Source of the DNA: Companilactobacillus keshanensis
GTDB lineage: Bacteria > Bacillota > Bacilli > Lactobacillales > Lactobacillaceae
Length of the DNA stretch: 45,882 nt
Assembly: GCF_003946205.1 (NCBI RefSeq)
Contig: NZ_RHOS01000018.1
Span: forward strand, 1-45,882
Reading direction: 5' to 3'
In this document: one piece after another, positions 34,494 to 42,714 of the stretch
Layout of the letters: the number at the start of each line of letters is the position of its first letter
How positions within the stretch are numbered: the first letter of the stretch is position 1
Notes under the pieces: generated by a model
The model's input: the letters and a program-made list of their open reading frames with translations, nothing else
What the model was told of the DNA's origin: nothing
Database searches by the model: none
Made by a program: the position numbers and the translations under genes

Positions 34494-34563
34494 ATTGAAA
34501 CATATTTCTACAAAAGAAATCTATAAATTCACAATAATGTTCACTATCGTTTCAATCTGAAAC
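34494..34563. promoter_or_regulatory. Candidate operators of the PrpR-like regulator
   Basis: A palindrome GTTTCAATCTGAAAC lies at 34549-34563, just before the regulator's RBS. The half-site ATTGAAAC occurs on the plus strand at 34494-34501, inside GAAACATATTTC, and inverted at 34549-34556. These repeats in a divergent promoter region are good candidates for binding by the neighbouring regulator. No sigma-54 (-24/-12) promoter is seen. Confidence 0.5.
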
Positions 34564-34581
34564 AAAGGAGGATAACTTGCA

Positions 34582-36330
34582 TTGAAATTTAAAATATTAG
34601 GTATCTATCCATATGCTGGATTGGAGCAATCTATCAAGAAACAACTTCCAGAATTCTCCGAATTAGAAATAGATCACTTTGTTGGAGATTTAAACTATGG
34701 AATTGAAATTGCGACCAAGCAATTAAGGAATCATAACTATGACGCAATAATTTCACGTGGGGGAACTAAACGCGCTCTCGAACAAAAATTTGATTTACCT
34801 ATAATTGACATTGGCGTTTCTAAATATGATATTTTGCAGGCCATTCAGAGTCTTAAACATATTAATAAAATTGCAATAGTTGGATTTGATTTTTTAAGTA
34901 TTAACGCGGAACATGTAATTGAAGACTTTAATAAAAATTTATCAGTATTCCAGATAAAATCATTAAACGATGCACAAAAAATCCTCCTTAAATTAAAGGA
35001 GGATGACTATGATGTTATTATTGGTGATCGTATTACAAGTCGTCTGGCTAATGAGCTCGGAATAAACTGTATTTTGATATCTTCCGGGGACGAAAGCGTT
35101 ATTTCGGCATTACAAAATTGTTTAAATCTGCTAAAAAATAAATATTCCGAAAAAGAATCTAGTAGAACATTATTAGAGTTATTAAAATATCGAAACGAAG
35201 GCCTTGTTGTTACTGATGACGATAATATTATCAATTACACAATGAATTTAAATTACGTGGCCAAATTGATGCCACACATTAAAAAAAGGATTCATTATAT
35301 TAACTGGAACGATAATAAAGCTAGTATATTCATGAGCCAAAATAAATGGTATCAAATAAATAAGCTAAAAAGTACTACATATATAGTTAAACAGCTTAAT
35401 AATTACCAACCTAGAGAAATTAGGGATTCTTCTAATAATATAGATATTAAAATTTTTAATGCTTATCTTAAGAGCAATTTATCGGAAGAATTTTTGAACG
35501 CATTAGAAATATACAAACATAATGATGATATACTTTTTATTGCTGGAGAAAATGGTTCAGGAAAAGGTCAATTGATAAGCATTATCAGTTCTGCGGAATC
35601 TAAACAAACATTTCAAATAAATTGTAATGAACTAACAGAATCCAAACTAACCAATTTAGAAAGTTCAATGGCATCCCCATTTTTAGACACTAAAAATACT
35701 ATTATTTTCAATCATCTTGACAAATTGAACATAAATCTTCAAAAAAAACTAATGCATTTCATTAATGAAACTTTACTTTTCAAAAGAAATAAGCTAATTT
35801 TCAGTTATGAACTCGATTCACAAAGTGGAAATAATTTAACAAAAATCTTAATTAAACAACCCAAGTATATAGAAATCAAACCGTTCAACTACTTAGACAG
35901 TCAGCAAATATCATTACTTATTTCTCTATTGATAAATCAATTAAATATAAAATATGGTAGAGAAACACTTGGTGTTACTGACATAACATTTGATCGTATA
36001 CTCAGAGGACCTTGGGAAAGAAACTATCGTCAATTTATAAATGTTTTGACCGAAAGCTATAAGGCTTCAAGTTCTCCTTATATTAATCTAAGCAGTTTGA
36101 AATATGGATTAAACCAAGAAAATAGTGAATACAATCTTACAAATACTTCAAAAATAACACATATTCAACAAAACTTTTTAAGTATTCCTATAAATAACGA
36201 CCTAAATGATAGTATAGATTTAATCATTCAAAAAGAACTCTCAATAAATAACTTTAATAAAACTAAAACTGCAGAATCATTAGGCATATCTAGATCAACA
36301 CTATGGCGATTATTAAAACGAATTAACTAA
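34582..36330 (+). CDS. PrpR-like transcriptional regulator with degenerate AAA+ domain
   Basis: This 582-residue regulator has an N-terminal PrpR_N-type sensory domain (residues 1 to about 190; ILGIYPYAGLEQSI, YDAIISRGGTKRAL, DVIIGDRITSRLANELG). A AAA+ region follows at about 300-470, with Walker A FIAGENGSGKGQLI. The C-terminus has a Fis-type helix-turn-helix (NNFNKTKTAESLGISRSTLW). The AAA+ part lacks the GAFTGA loop needed to contact sigma-54: after FQINCNELTESKL, where ELFGHxxGAFTGA is expected, only a short LTNLESSMASPF is seen, and Walker B is IIFNHLD. It is divergent from the acid-sugar operon and probably controls it, binding a pathway intermediate. ATG or TTG at 34582 follows AAAGGAGG. 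Confidence 0.82.
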   Translation: MKFKILGIYPYAGLEQSIKKQLPEFSELEIDHFVGDLNYGIEIATKQLRNHNYDAIISRGGTKRALEQKFDLPIIDIGVSKYDILQAIQSLKHINKIAIVGFDFLSINAEHVIEDFNKNLSVFQIKSLNDAQKILLKLKEDDYDVIIGDRITSRLANELGINCILISSGDESVISALQNCLNLLKNKYSEKESSRTLLELLKYRNEGLVVTDDDNIINYTMNLNYVAKLMPHIKKRIHYINWNDNKASIFMSQNKWYQINKLKSTTYIVKQLNNYQPREIRDSSNNIDIKIFNAYLKSNLSEEFLNALEIYKHNDDILFIAGENGSGKGQLISIISSAESKQTFQINCNELTESKLTNLESSMASPFLDTKNTIIFNHLDKLNINLQKKLMHFINETLLFKRNKLIFSYELDSQSGNNLTKILIKQPKYIEIKPFNYLDSQQISLLISLLINQLNIKYGRETLGVTDITFDRILRGPWERNYRQFINVLTESYKASSSPYINLSSLKYGLNQENSEYNLTNTSKITHIQQNFLSIPINNDLNDSIDLIIQKELSINNFNKTKTAESLGISRSTLWRLLKRIN

Positions 36331-36341
36331 AAGGAGCAAAC

Positions 36342-36971
36342 ATGATAAAAAATATTCTCTTTGATATTGATGGAACCATTACTGACACAGAATATACGAT
36401 TATTAAATCACTTCAAACATTGCTTTTACGTGAAAAGGGAATTTCGGTTAAAGACGAAGATCTCTACTATATATTAGGAATACCGGGTGAAGATGGAGTA
36501 AGACAGTTTTCAAATGATCAGGATGATTTAAATAACCTATTAGAAAAATGGCGCATTATCATTGCTGATTATGCAAATTATTCAACTGTTTTTGATGGTA
36601 TGGAAAAGCTTTTTTTCAACTTGAATAATGCTGATTTGAATTTAGGAATAATCACTTCAAAAACCCATCAGGAGCTAAAGAATGATTTTGACCGTTTCAA
36701 TTTGAATAAATATTTCGACATTTTTGTAACTGCCTCAGATACAAAAAAACACAAACCTAACCCTGATCCAATATATAAAGCATTAGATTTGTTACACGCA
36801 ACACCAGGCAATTCTATCTACATCGGTGATTCAATTTACGATATGAAATGTGCTCATAATGCTGATGTACCATTTGCTTTGGCTACTTGGGGAGCCAAAG
36901 ATAATCCAGAATTCAAAAATGCTGAATACAAATTAAGCACTCCAGATTCATTAATGAAAATAATTTTATAG
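36342..36971 (+). CDS. HAD superfamily hydrolase (phosphatase)
   Basis: This 209-residue HAD protein has motif I ILFDIDGTITDTE, motif II GIITSKTHQE, the conserved lysine in KHKPNPDP and motif IV YIGDSIYDMKCAHNA. The inserted cap is of the helical C1 type, as in phosphoglycolate phosphatase and beta-phosphoglucomutase relatives. It lies 11 bases after the regulator and is likely co-transcribed. It might clear a phosphorylated acid sugar or by-product of the neighbouring pathway (inference). The RBS is AAAGGAG. Confidence 0.88.
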   Translation: MIKNILFDIDGTITDTEYTIIKSLQTLLLREKGISVKDEDLYYILGIPGEDGVRQFSNDQDDLNNLLEKWRIIIADYANYSTVFDGMEKLFFNLNNADLNLGIITSKTHQELKNDFDRFNLNKYFDIFVTASDTKKHKPNPDPIYKALDLLHATPGNSIYIGDSIYDMKCAHNADVPFALATWGAKDNPEFKNAEYKLSTPDSLMKIIL

Positions 36972-37078
36972 TTTTTTGAGCAAAAATCTAGTAATACTTT
37001 CTTAAACCTGACAAAATATGTTTAGATACAAACATCCCCTACCGTTTGTATCCACCCCCCGGTTGATTTTTATAAATC

Positions 37079-37116
37079 AAAAAAGCCATCAGATTCCCCA
37101 ATCTGATGGCTTTTTT
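37079..37116. terminator. Bidirectional terminator
   Basis: A 17-bp perfect stem (AAAAAAGCCATCAGATT and its complement) with a CCCC loop lies between the convergent HAD phosphatase and membrane protease genes. T-runs on both strands make it work in both directions. Confidence 0.92.
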
Positions 37117-37119
37117 TAT

Positions 37120-37899
37120 CTAAAATATTTCAAAAATTCCTAAAATTTTAATAACAATAATTGCTAGAATCATACTAATAATAGCGTGAACCATAAATAA
37201 AATTGAAAAAGACGTGAAATATAGCAAGTAACTATTTAAAAGATCAATTTTACCAACAATTATAAAAATATTACCAACAACAAATTGGACAATTAGCCAA
37301 GGTATTATTCCCTTGTGTACTGTACTAAAATCAGCATCACTCAAATCGTATCCAGTACTGGCAATCATAATTGTCAAAATTAAGTATAAAATTATCATGG
37401 ACCAAGTTCCATTAGCAAAAGCAGTTTTTAAATTGTTTAAAACCGACTCAATTAAATTAGTAGCATCCAAGGTTGTTTCAGTACCGATAGAGCTGAAATT
37501 AAATTGTGCTTTTAATAGAAATCTTTGCAAGAGATACAGTGCTATTGAACATGTATAGTATGGTGCTAAACCAATAAAGAAATTGCCTAAACGTTGATAG
37601 ATATTGCTTTCATTCCAAGAATGCTGAACCGACCCTAAAGCTCCCGAATTTTGATAATGAACATTCAATAATTGAACTTTAGTAACTTTATGCCCAAAAA
37701 TAAAGGCAAAAATTGCATGACCTAGTTCATGGATCACGACTCCTAAACCACCAATAACTAACTGACTATTATTTCCCAAATTATTTACTAGGGCTTTCTT
37801 GGCAACATGTCCGATCCATGAAACAATTCTTGCAGTCAGATATGGCACAACAGTAAAAGTTATCAAAACACCTAGAATCCATTTAAAGTAGTCTTCCAA
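37120..37899 (-). CDS. M50-like membrane zinc metalloprotease
   Basis: This 259-residue protein has about six hydrophobic segments and a zinc motif HELGH in GVVIHELGHAIFAFIFGHKV, typical of M50/site-2-protease-like families. A downstream LDATNLIESV and late membrane helices do not give a clear second-metal-site motif (NxxPxxxLDG is not evident). Activity is therefore likely but not certain. It may cleave membrane proteins or act in envelope control; no anti-sigma gene is adjacent. The RBS is GGAGATT. Confidence 0.7.
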   Translation of the reverse strand: MEDYFKWILGVLITFTVVPYLTARIVSWIGHVAKKALVNNLGNNSQLVIGGLGVVIHELGHAIFAFIFGHKVTKVQLLNVHYQNSGALGSVQHSWNESNIYQRLGNFFIGLAPYYTCSIALYLLQRFLLKAQFNFSSIGTETTLDATNLIESVLNNLKTAFANGTWSMIILYLILTIMIASTGYDLSDADFSTVHKGIIPWLIVQFVVGNIFIIVGKIDLLNSYLLYFTSFSILFMVHAIISMILAIIVIKILGIFEIF

Positions 37900-37930
37900 A
37901 GAGAAATCTCCTTATTTTGAACTGATTATT

Positions 37931-38659
37931 TTATTTTATCAAAAGTATTGCTCCAAATAATATTAAAATCATGTAAACATATTTCACAAAATCAGCACTA
38001 TTTATTTTCGATGCGATCCAATTTCCCAATGGTATCACTAATATCAACAAAGGAACGATTATTAAAAGTAATTTAACTACTTCCACACTCCACATTCCGG
38101 AAGATATCTGACTAAATACAACAATACTACCAACACATACAAAATGCCCTTGCAGGATTCCTCGTAATTTGAGAGCATCCCATTTTTTTGCCGTGCCGTA
38201 AACTACTATTGGTACACCATGACTATTGAATGAGCTTCCCAAAATACCGGATATTATACCCGCCAAATAGTCATATTTATTACTTATTTTTATATTTATC
38301 GGACTATTCTTATTGATAAAAAAGAGATTATAGCCACCATAAACAATAATGAATATTCCCAAAAATTTCATAATTACTTTAGGGGATCCTAGTTTGATAA
38401 TCAATATGCCAATCGGTATTCCTAAAATTGATCCAATCACTAGACGTTTTAAAACTTGATAGTCAATATTACCCTTATATTTTATAGCTACCGGAATGGC
38501 TACGATTAATCCTAAAGCTCCAATCAGTGCTGTTGACGATTCAATATTAAATGATATCAACGCCAATAACGGCATGGTAACCAGTGCTTCACCAAATCCA
38601 AAAACCGTTCTCATCAAAGCTCCGAATAAGGCAATAACGACGACTAAAAAATATATCAC
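37931..38659 (-). CDS. TSUP/TauE-SafE family permease
   Basis: This 242-residue membrane protein has about eight hydrophobic segments and the family patterns RTVFGFGEALVTMPLLAL at the N-terminus and YLAGIISGILGSSFNSHGVP near the centre. TSUP proteins move small anions such as sulfite or organosulfonates; the substrate here is unknown. It starts at GTG with AGGAGGGG upstream, 10 bases after the acetyltransferase gene. Confidence 0.85.
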   Translation of the reverse strand: MIYFLVVVIALFGALMRTVFGFGEALVTMPLLALISFNIESSTALIGALGLIVAIPVAIKYKGNIDYQVLKRLVIGSILGIPIGILIIKLGSPKVIMKFLGIFIIVYGGYNLFFINKNSPINIKISNKYDYLAGIISGILGSSFNSHGVPIVVYGTAKKWDALKLRGILQGHFVCVGSIVVFSQISSGMWSVEVVKLLLIIVPLLILVIPLGNWIASKINSADFVKYVYMILILFGAILLIK

Positions 38660-38669
38660 TATACCCCTC

Positions 38670-39254
38670 CTATTTAGTTAATAAGATGCGATCTTTTTCA
38701 GTAATCTTTCTTAACATTTTGCAAGGTATCCCTGTAGCGATAACTCCGGCCGGAATATCTTTATTAACGACACTACCGGCCCCAATAACACTATTATCAC
38801 CAATAGTTACACCACCAAGTACACTAACATTTGCGCCCAACCATACATTATTTCCAATATGAATCGGAGCACTAGTTTCCATTCCAGAAGCACGTTGTTT
38901 AGGATCTAATGGATGACTGGCACAAGCTATGCAGACACCAGGTGCAATAAAAACACCATCTCCTAAATAAACTGGTGAAGTATCAAGGATCGAACAATTA
39001 TAGTTGATAAATGCCATTCCTGTACTGTGAATGTTAAACCCATAATCACATCTGAAACTGGGTTCAATCATTGTTTGTTCCGTGGATTCCGCAAATAATT
39101 TCTTAATGATACTTTTTCGCTTGTCAGCCTCCGTTGGTCTAGTCTGATTGTATTCAAAATATAATTCTTTTGATTTATCTTGTAAATTCATAGGCATGTC
39201 CTTGTAACTTATCACGTAAGGACGATCCTTTTGAATCATTTCTTTAATATCCAT
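38670..39254 (-). CDS. Maltose/galactoside O-acetyltransferase-like protein
   Basis: This 194-residue protein has a left-handed beta-helix acetyltransferase fold. An N-terminal Mac-type helical part (residues 1-60) is followed by hexapeptide repeats (IHIGNNVWLGANVSVLGG, VTIGDNSVIGAGSVV). The likely catalytic histidine is in CIACASHPLDP. It resembles sugar O-acetyltransferases of the LacA/Maa type. It is the first gene of a two-gene unit with the TSUP permease; a functional link between them is not obvious. Confidence 0.88.
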   Translation of the reverse strand: MDIKEMIQKDRPYVISYKDMPMNLQDKSKELYFEYNQTRPTEADKRKSIIKKLFAESTEQTMIEPSFRCDYGFNIHSTGMAFINYNCSILDTSPVYLGDGVFIAPGVCIACASHPLDPKQRASGMETSAPIHIGNNVWLGANVSVLGGVTIGDNSVIGAGSVVNKDIPAGVIATGIPCKMLRKITEKDRILLTK

Positions 39255-39297
39255 TTTTCACCTCGCTCATATATGTTAACAAATAACCAACAAAAAA

Positions 39298-39315
39298 AGG
39301 CCCTTTTCAGGGCCT
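39298..39315 (-). terminator. Terminator after the small membrane protein gene
   Basis: AGGCCC and GGGCCT form a six-bp GC-rich stem with a six-base loop, followed on the minus strand by seven T. It sits 15 bases beyond the stop codon at 39330. Confidence 0.85.
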
Positions 39316-39329
39316 GAAAGTTAATCTTA

Positions 39330-39695
39330 TTAATACATAGAATTTAAACTATTCAATCCAACAATCAACGAATACATCCAATATATTGCAATTAGACTAA
39401 AAATTAAATTGACCAGGAAATAAACTAGTCCCGCTAAATTCCAGGTTTTTTGTATTTCTTTGAAACTATCAATATCATTATAATCACTGTTACTCCACGC
39501 CCATTCGTTACCCTTGAAACCACAGACAAATGCCCAAATAATATTAAAAACTGGAATCAAACATAGCAGTGGCAAATAAGTCTTATTACCGATTCCCCAC
39601 CATACATTGAAAGCAAACGCTCCCCAATTCCAACCTTTGATTTCATCCGGTATTCCTTTAATTTCTACTTGTTGCGAGTTCGCTGACTCTTGCAT
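39330..39695 (-). CDS. Small membrane protein, unknown function
   Basis: This 121-residue protein has an aromatic-rich segment (IKGWNWGAFAFNVWWGIGNK), two or three membrane helices and FVCGFKGNEWAWSN between them. Similar lactobacillar proteins are often described as DUF2628-like or hypothetical. Function is unknown. The RBS is CAGGGAG. Confidence 0.75.
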   Translation of the reverse strand: MQESANSQQVEIKGIPDEIKGWNWGAFAFNVWWGIGNKTYLPLLCLIPVFNIIWAFVCGFKGNEWAWSNSDYNDIDSFKEIQKTWNLAGLVYFLVNLIFSLIAIYWMYSLIVGLNSLNSMY

Positions 39696-40011
39696 AGATA
39701 TTCTCCCTGAATTTGTTTTATGGTTCTACCTATATAGTAAACAAATCATCACTTATAAAATATCGACAATATGTCAATACATGGTCTTTCATGGCTTGAG
39801 TAGTTATGATTTTAGTAAAGGAATTTTTATAAAAATACCAAATAAAAGAATCAAGATACGTAATAGTATGTATTCTAACTGCAATCCGTTTCATTATTAT
39901 TTTCTTATTCGTTTAAAAATAACTTTAACATATTTGCTTTTTTCTTAAAATTAAAGCTTTTTTATACTAAATATTAATCATTTTATTTAACCAGTCATTT
40001 CATATCAAAAA
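39696..40011. other. AT-rich gap without a recognised gene
   Basis: This 316-base gap separates two minus-strand genes. The plus-strand open frame across it is a shadow that starts inside the small membrane protein gene and has no RBS. A promoter for the 39695 gene should lie here, but no good -35/-10 pair stands out. Confidence 0.5.
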
Positions 40012-41385
40012 TCACATTATCGAATTATTTCTTTTGAATTGCAGGGAAAACATAACACCTAAGATAGAAATCATCCCCGCTCCAAATATTGCGGCACGAA
40101 AGCCGTTCGTAAAGAGTTCAGCATTCGAAACTCCACCAAACTTGTAAAAAATGATAACTGAGATGGTTGTTCCAACTGCACCGCCAAACAATCGAAAAAC
40201 ATTATAAATTCCAGATGCCTTACCGATAGCTGATTTATCAACTGATTCTAAAACAGCTTTTTGTAAAGCTGGACCAGCCATGGATAAACCTCCCCCTGCT
40301 AGTGCAAGTGGAATAACCATATTCAAATATGAACTGCGTTTATTCACAAAAATTATTATCAAGATATAGCCAATTCCCTGAAACAATAATCCTAACGTTG
40401 CAATTATTTTCTCTCCATATTTGTCGACCGCCTTCCCAGCAAATGGTGCAACGATAACCAGAGTTCCAGTCCATGGAAGTATTTCTAGACCCGCCGTCAA
40501 TGGGTTAGCACCAGTTACTACTTGTAAAAACTGTGGAAGAAAGAACACTACTCCGTACATTGAGCCATATAACAAGAAAGTGGCAATATTTCCACCTGTA
40601 AAAGTTACTGATTTAAAATAATCAGATGGGATCATCGGCTTTTTTTCAAACCTCTGACGAAATCCAAACCAAACTCCAGATAATATACTAATTATTCCTA
40701 TCACAGCTGGCAACAATGTTAAGTTTGCAGATGTCATAGCGGACAATGACCAAATGATACCTGCCGATGCAATTATAATGAGAACTGAATCTAACAAATT
40801 AACTTTATCGCTGCTACCAGTACTTTCTGGCAATATTCTATTCGAAAGATAAATTGCAACAATTCCAATTGGAACATTGATCCAAAATATCCACTGCCAA
40901 GCTAACTTGGCGACGATCAATCCACCTAATGACGGACCAACGATCAATGCCAGGCCACCAATACCACTCCAAATCCCCAATACCTTACCTCGTTCTGATG
41001 TTGGTATTGAATTGGTCAAAATCGCCATGGACATCGGTGTCATAACTGAAGCACCCATTCCCTCAATGACACGCGCAATCACCAGAATCGTAATATTACC
41101 AGATAATGCACATAATATTGAACCTAATGTAAAAATAAAAATTCCAAAATTGTAGATTTTTCGACGCCCAATACGCTCTCCCAATGACACTCCTACCAAA
41201 AGTACAGCTGCAATTGTAATATTATATGCGTTCATGGCCCATTGCAGGGTATCGATGGAGATATTCAGATCTGTCCGAATAGCTGTTGAAGCGGTGGTTA
41301 CAATCATTGAATCTATCATCGACATGAAGAATCCTAATGAAGTTAAAATCAAAATCCAGGTTGAATTGACTTGCTTATTTCTCAT
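40012..41385 (-). CDS. MFS multidrug exporter, DHA2 family
   Basis: This 457-residue transporter has the N-terminal SMIDSMIVTTASTAIRTDLN, motif A-like GERIGRRKIYNFG and motif C GLALIVGPSLGGLIVAKLAW. It is somewhat shorter than the 14-helix exporter at 22811 but of the same family. It probably exports toxic compounds by proton antiport. It is downstream of an ArsR-type regulator in the same orientation, with a terminator and a 12-bp palindrome between them, so it has its own promoter and operator. Confidence 0.9.
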   Translation of the reverse strand: MRNKQVNSTWILILTSLGFFMSMIDSMIVTTASTAIRTDLNISIDTLQWAMNAYNITIAAVLLVGVSLGERIGRRKIYNFGIFIFTLGSILCALSGNITILVIARVIEGMGASVMTPMSMAILTNSIPTSERGKVLGIWSGIGGLALIVGPSLGGLIVAKLAWQWIFWINVPIGIVAIYLSNRILPESTGSSDKVNLLDSVLIIIASAGIIWSLSAMTSANLTLLPAVIGIISILSGVWFGFRQRFEKKPMIPSDYFKSVTFTGGNIATFLLYGSMYGVVFFLPQFLQVVTGANPLTAGLEILPWTGTLVIVAPFAGKAVDKYGEKIIATLGLLFQGIGYILIIIFVNKRSSYLNMVIPLALAGGGLSMAGPALQKAVLESVDKSAIGKASGIYNVFRLFGGAVGTTISVIIFYKFGGVSNAELFTNGFRAAIFGAGMISILGVMFSLQFKRNNSIM

Positions 41386-41417
41386 TTATGCTTCCCTCAT
41401 TCACTGTTTTCTATTCA

Positions 41418-41445
41418 AAATAGTTCAAATGTTTTTGAACTATTT
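41418..41445. promoter_or_regulatory. Operator-like palindrome upstream of the MFS exporter
   Basis: AAATAGTTCAAA and TTTGAACTATTT are perfect 12-bp arms around TGTT, 33 bases before the MFS start codon. It is a likely regulator binding site. Its sequence differs from the inverted repeat in front of the ArsR gene. Confidence 0.6.
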
Positions 41446-41484
41446 AAAACTAACATTATCAAAAAAATATGACAAGTAAAATGA

Positions 41485-41516
41485 CAAACAAAAAGAGAGT
41501 GTAAATATACACTCTC
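41485..41516 (-). terminator. Terminator of the ArsR-type gene
   Basis: GAGAGTGTA and TACACTCTC form a nine-bp stem with a four-base loop (41495-41516), followed on the minus strand by TTTTTGTTTG. The 5' arm overlaps the TGA stop of the ArsR-type gene. Confidence 0.8.
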
Positions 41517-41796
41517 AAATATTTTTATAAAAATTAGTAACATATTTATCAAACGTCTTTGAATTAAGACTCACGTATTTTTCTCGAGCCTCTTTTCTAG
41601 TAGTTATAATTCCAGCCTCTTGCAACAATTTGAAATGATAAGATCCAGAAGTTTTACTAATATTCAGTGCCTTCCCTACCTCACCACAAGAAACCTCATG
41701 ATCATTATGTTTCAGATATTCGATAATATCCAGTCTCACCGAATCCGCCAATGCTTTAAAAATCGTTATTTGATCTGTATTTTTTGTATTCATCAT
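41515..41796 (-). CDS. ArsR family winged-helix regulator
   Basis: This 93-residue DNA-binding protein has the ArsR pattern KALADSVRLDIIEYLKHNDH, SCGEVGKALNISKTSGSYHF (recognition helix) and the wing ITTRKEAREKYVSLN. No metal-binding cysteine pair of the ELCVCDL kind is present, so the inducer is probably not a metal. An inverted repeat lies directly in front of the start. It likely represses itself and the following MFS exporter. The stop is TGA, showing that UGA also serves as a stop codon in this genome. Confidence 0.88.
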   Translation of the reverse strand: MMNTKNTDQITIFKALADSVRLDIIEYLKHNDHEVSCGEVGKALNISKTSGSYHFKLLQEAGIITTRKEAREKYVSLNSKTFDKYVTNFYKNI

Positions 41797-41801
41797 AGTA
41801 T

Positions 41802-41828
41802 GTATTCTACTAGATTCGTATAGAATAC
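41802..41828. promoter_or_regulatory. Inverted repeat before the ArsR gene
   Basis: GTATTCTA (41802-41809) and TAGAATAC (41821-41828) are perfect eight-bp arms with an 11-base spacer, five bases upstream of the start codon. It is probably the autoregulatory operator. Confidence 0.6.
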
Positions 41829-41902
41829 TTCAAGAAAGTAAAACTATTTATTGAACTTCCAAGTTTTGAATAAATAACTCAAAAGTGGAAAAGCTCAAAA
41901 CT

Positions 41903-41949
41903 AAAATGGATTAAATGCAAATCTGAAGAACTTGCATTTAATCCATTTT
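41903..41949. terminator. Terminator after the XRE regulator gene
   Basis: An 18-bp perfect stem (arms 41903-41920 and 41932-41949, loop 11 bases) is followed by a T-run. It lies nine bases after the stop at 41958. Confidence 0.85.
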
Positions 41950-41957
41950 TTATCGTG

Positions 41958-42547
41958 TCATCTTTTCTTAAGTTTCATAATTAAAATTTTGATTTGATTT
42001 TTTCGTATATAAAGTAAGTAAACAATGACAATTGATCCACATACAAAGCAAGTTATTTGAAAACCTAATCCCATGGAAAAGAGATTAATGACACTGCTAA
42101 TAATTCCAATAGCTCCAAATAGCGACATACTAATTATTATAACTGGAGCACCAATATTAGGATTGATTATATTTTTATTTACTAAGAATACAATTAGAAG
42201 AAGTGCTATTGGAATCAATAACATAAAATCCATCCATAGTCTTGCATTGACTGTTGATAATTGTGTGATTCTTTCAACTAATAAAATAGAGGATACAATT
42301 GCAAGAATGCTTTTCAGACCATTTGAATAGATCTTCATAGGCTGTTTTTTATCGAATAATATTTGCTCCAGACTGATTTGATAAATATCAGCTAACTTGA
42401 CTAGCGTTTCGATATCTGGACTATTTCGACCAGTTTCCCAGCTTGATATAGTTTGCCTGGAAACATTGATCATTTTGGCCAAGTCGTCTTGATTCAGATT
42501 ATTTTTTTCCGCCAATATTTCATATTATCAGTAAGATTATTATTCAT
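41958..42547 (-). pseudogene. XRE family regulator with membrane domain; 5' frameshift
   Basis: The main frame (185 codons from a TTG at 42515) gives an HTH (LNQDDLAKMINVSRQTISSW, then ETGRNSPDIETLVKLADIYQ) and three or four membrane segments, as in many XRE regulators next to ABC exporters. The HTH lacks its first dozen residues in this frame. An ATG at 42547 with AAAGGAAAG upstream reads MNNNLTDNMKYW, then leaves the frame and stops. Adding one T to TATTGG (TATTTGG) would give MNNNLTDNMKYLAEKNNLNQ and join both parts. This is either a one-base deletion or a sequencing error; a shortened protein from TTG is also possible. Confidence 0.65.
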
Positions 42548-42714
42548 AGAATACTTTCCTTTTAAATGTGAGTTAACATTCATGCTACTACCTATAGCAA
42601 ACCTATATATTAATAGATTTACATGCTATGTTCTCTAGCATTGATAAAACTGCCCTTGTAGCTGATTTTTTACAATATATACTCGAATCATAAGTCAAAT
42701 TACGAGGTGCTCTG

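Noticed and set aside
34393-34581. Sigma-54 promoter for the acid-sugar operon
   Set aside because: No TGGCAC-N5-TTGC element was found on either strand, and the regulator lacks the GAFTGA loop.
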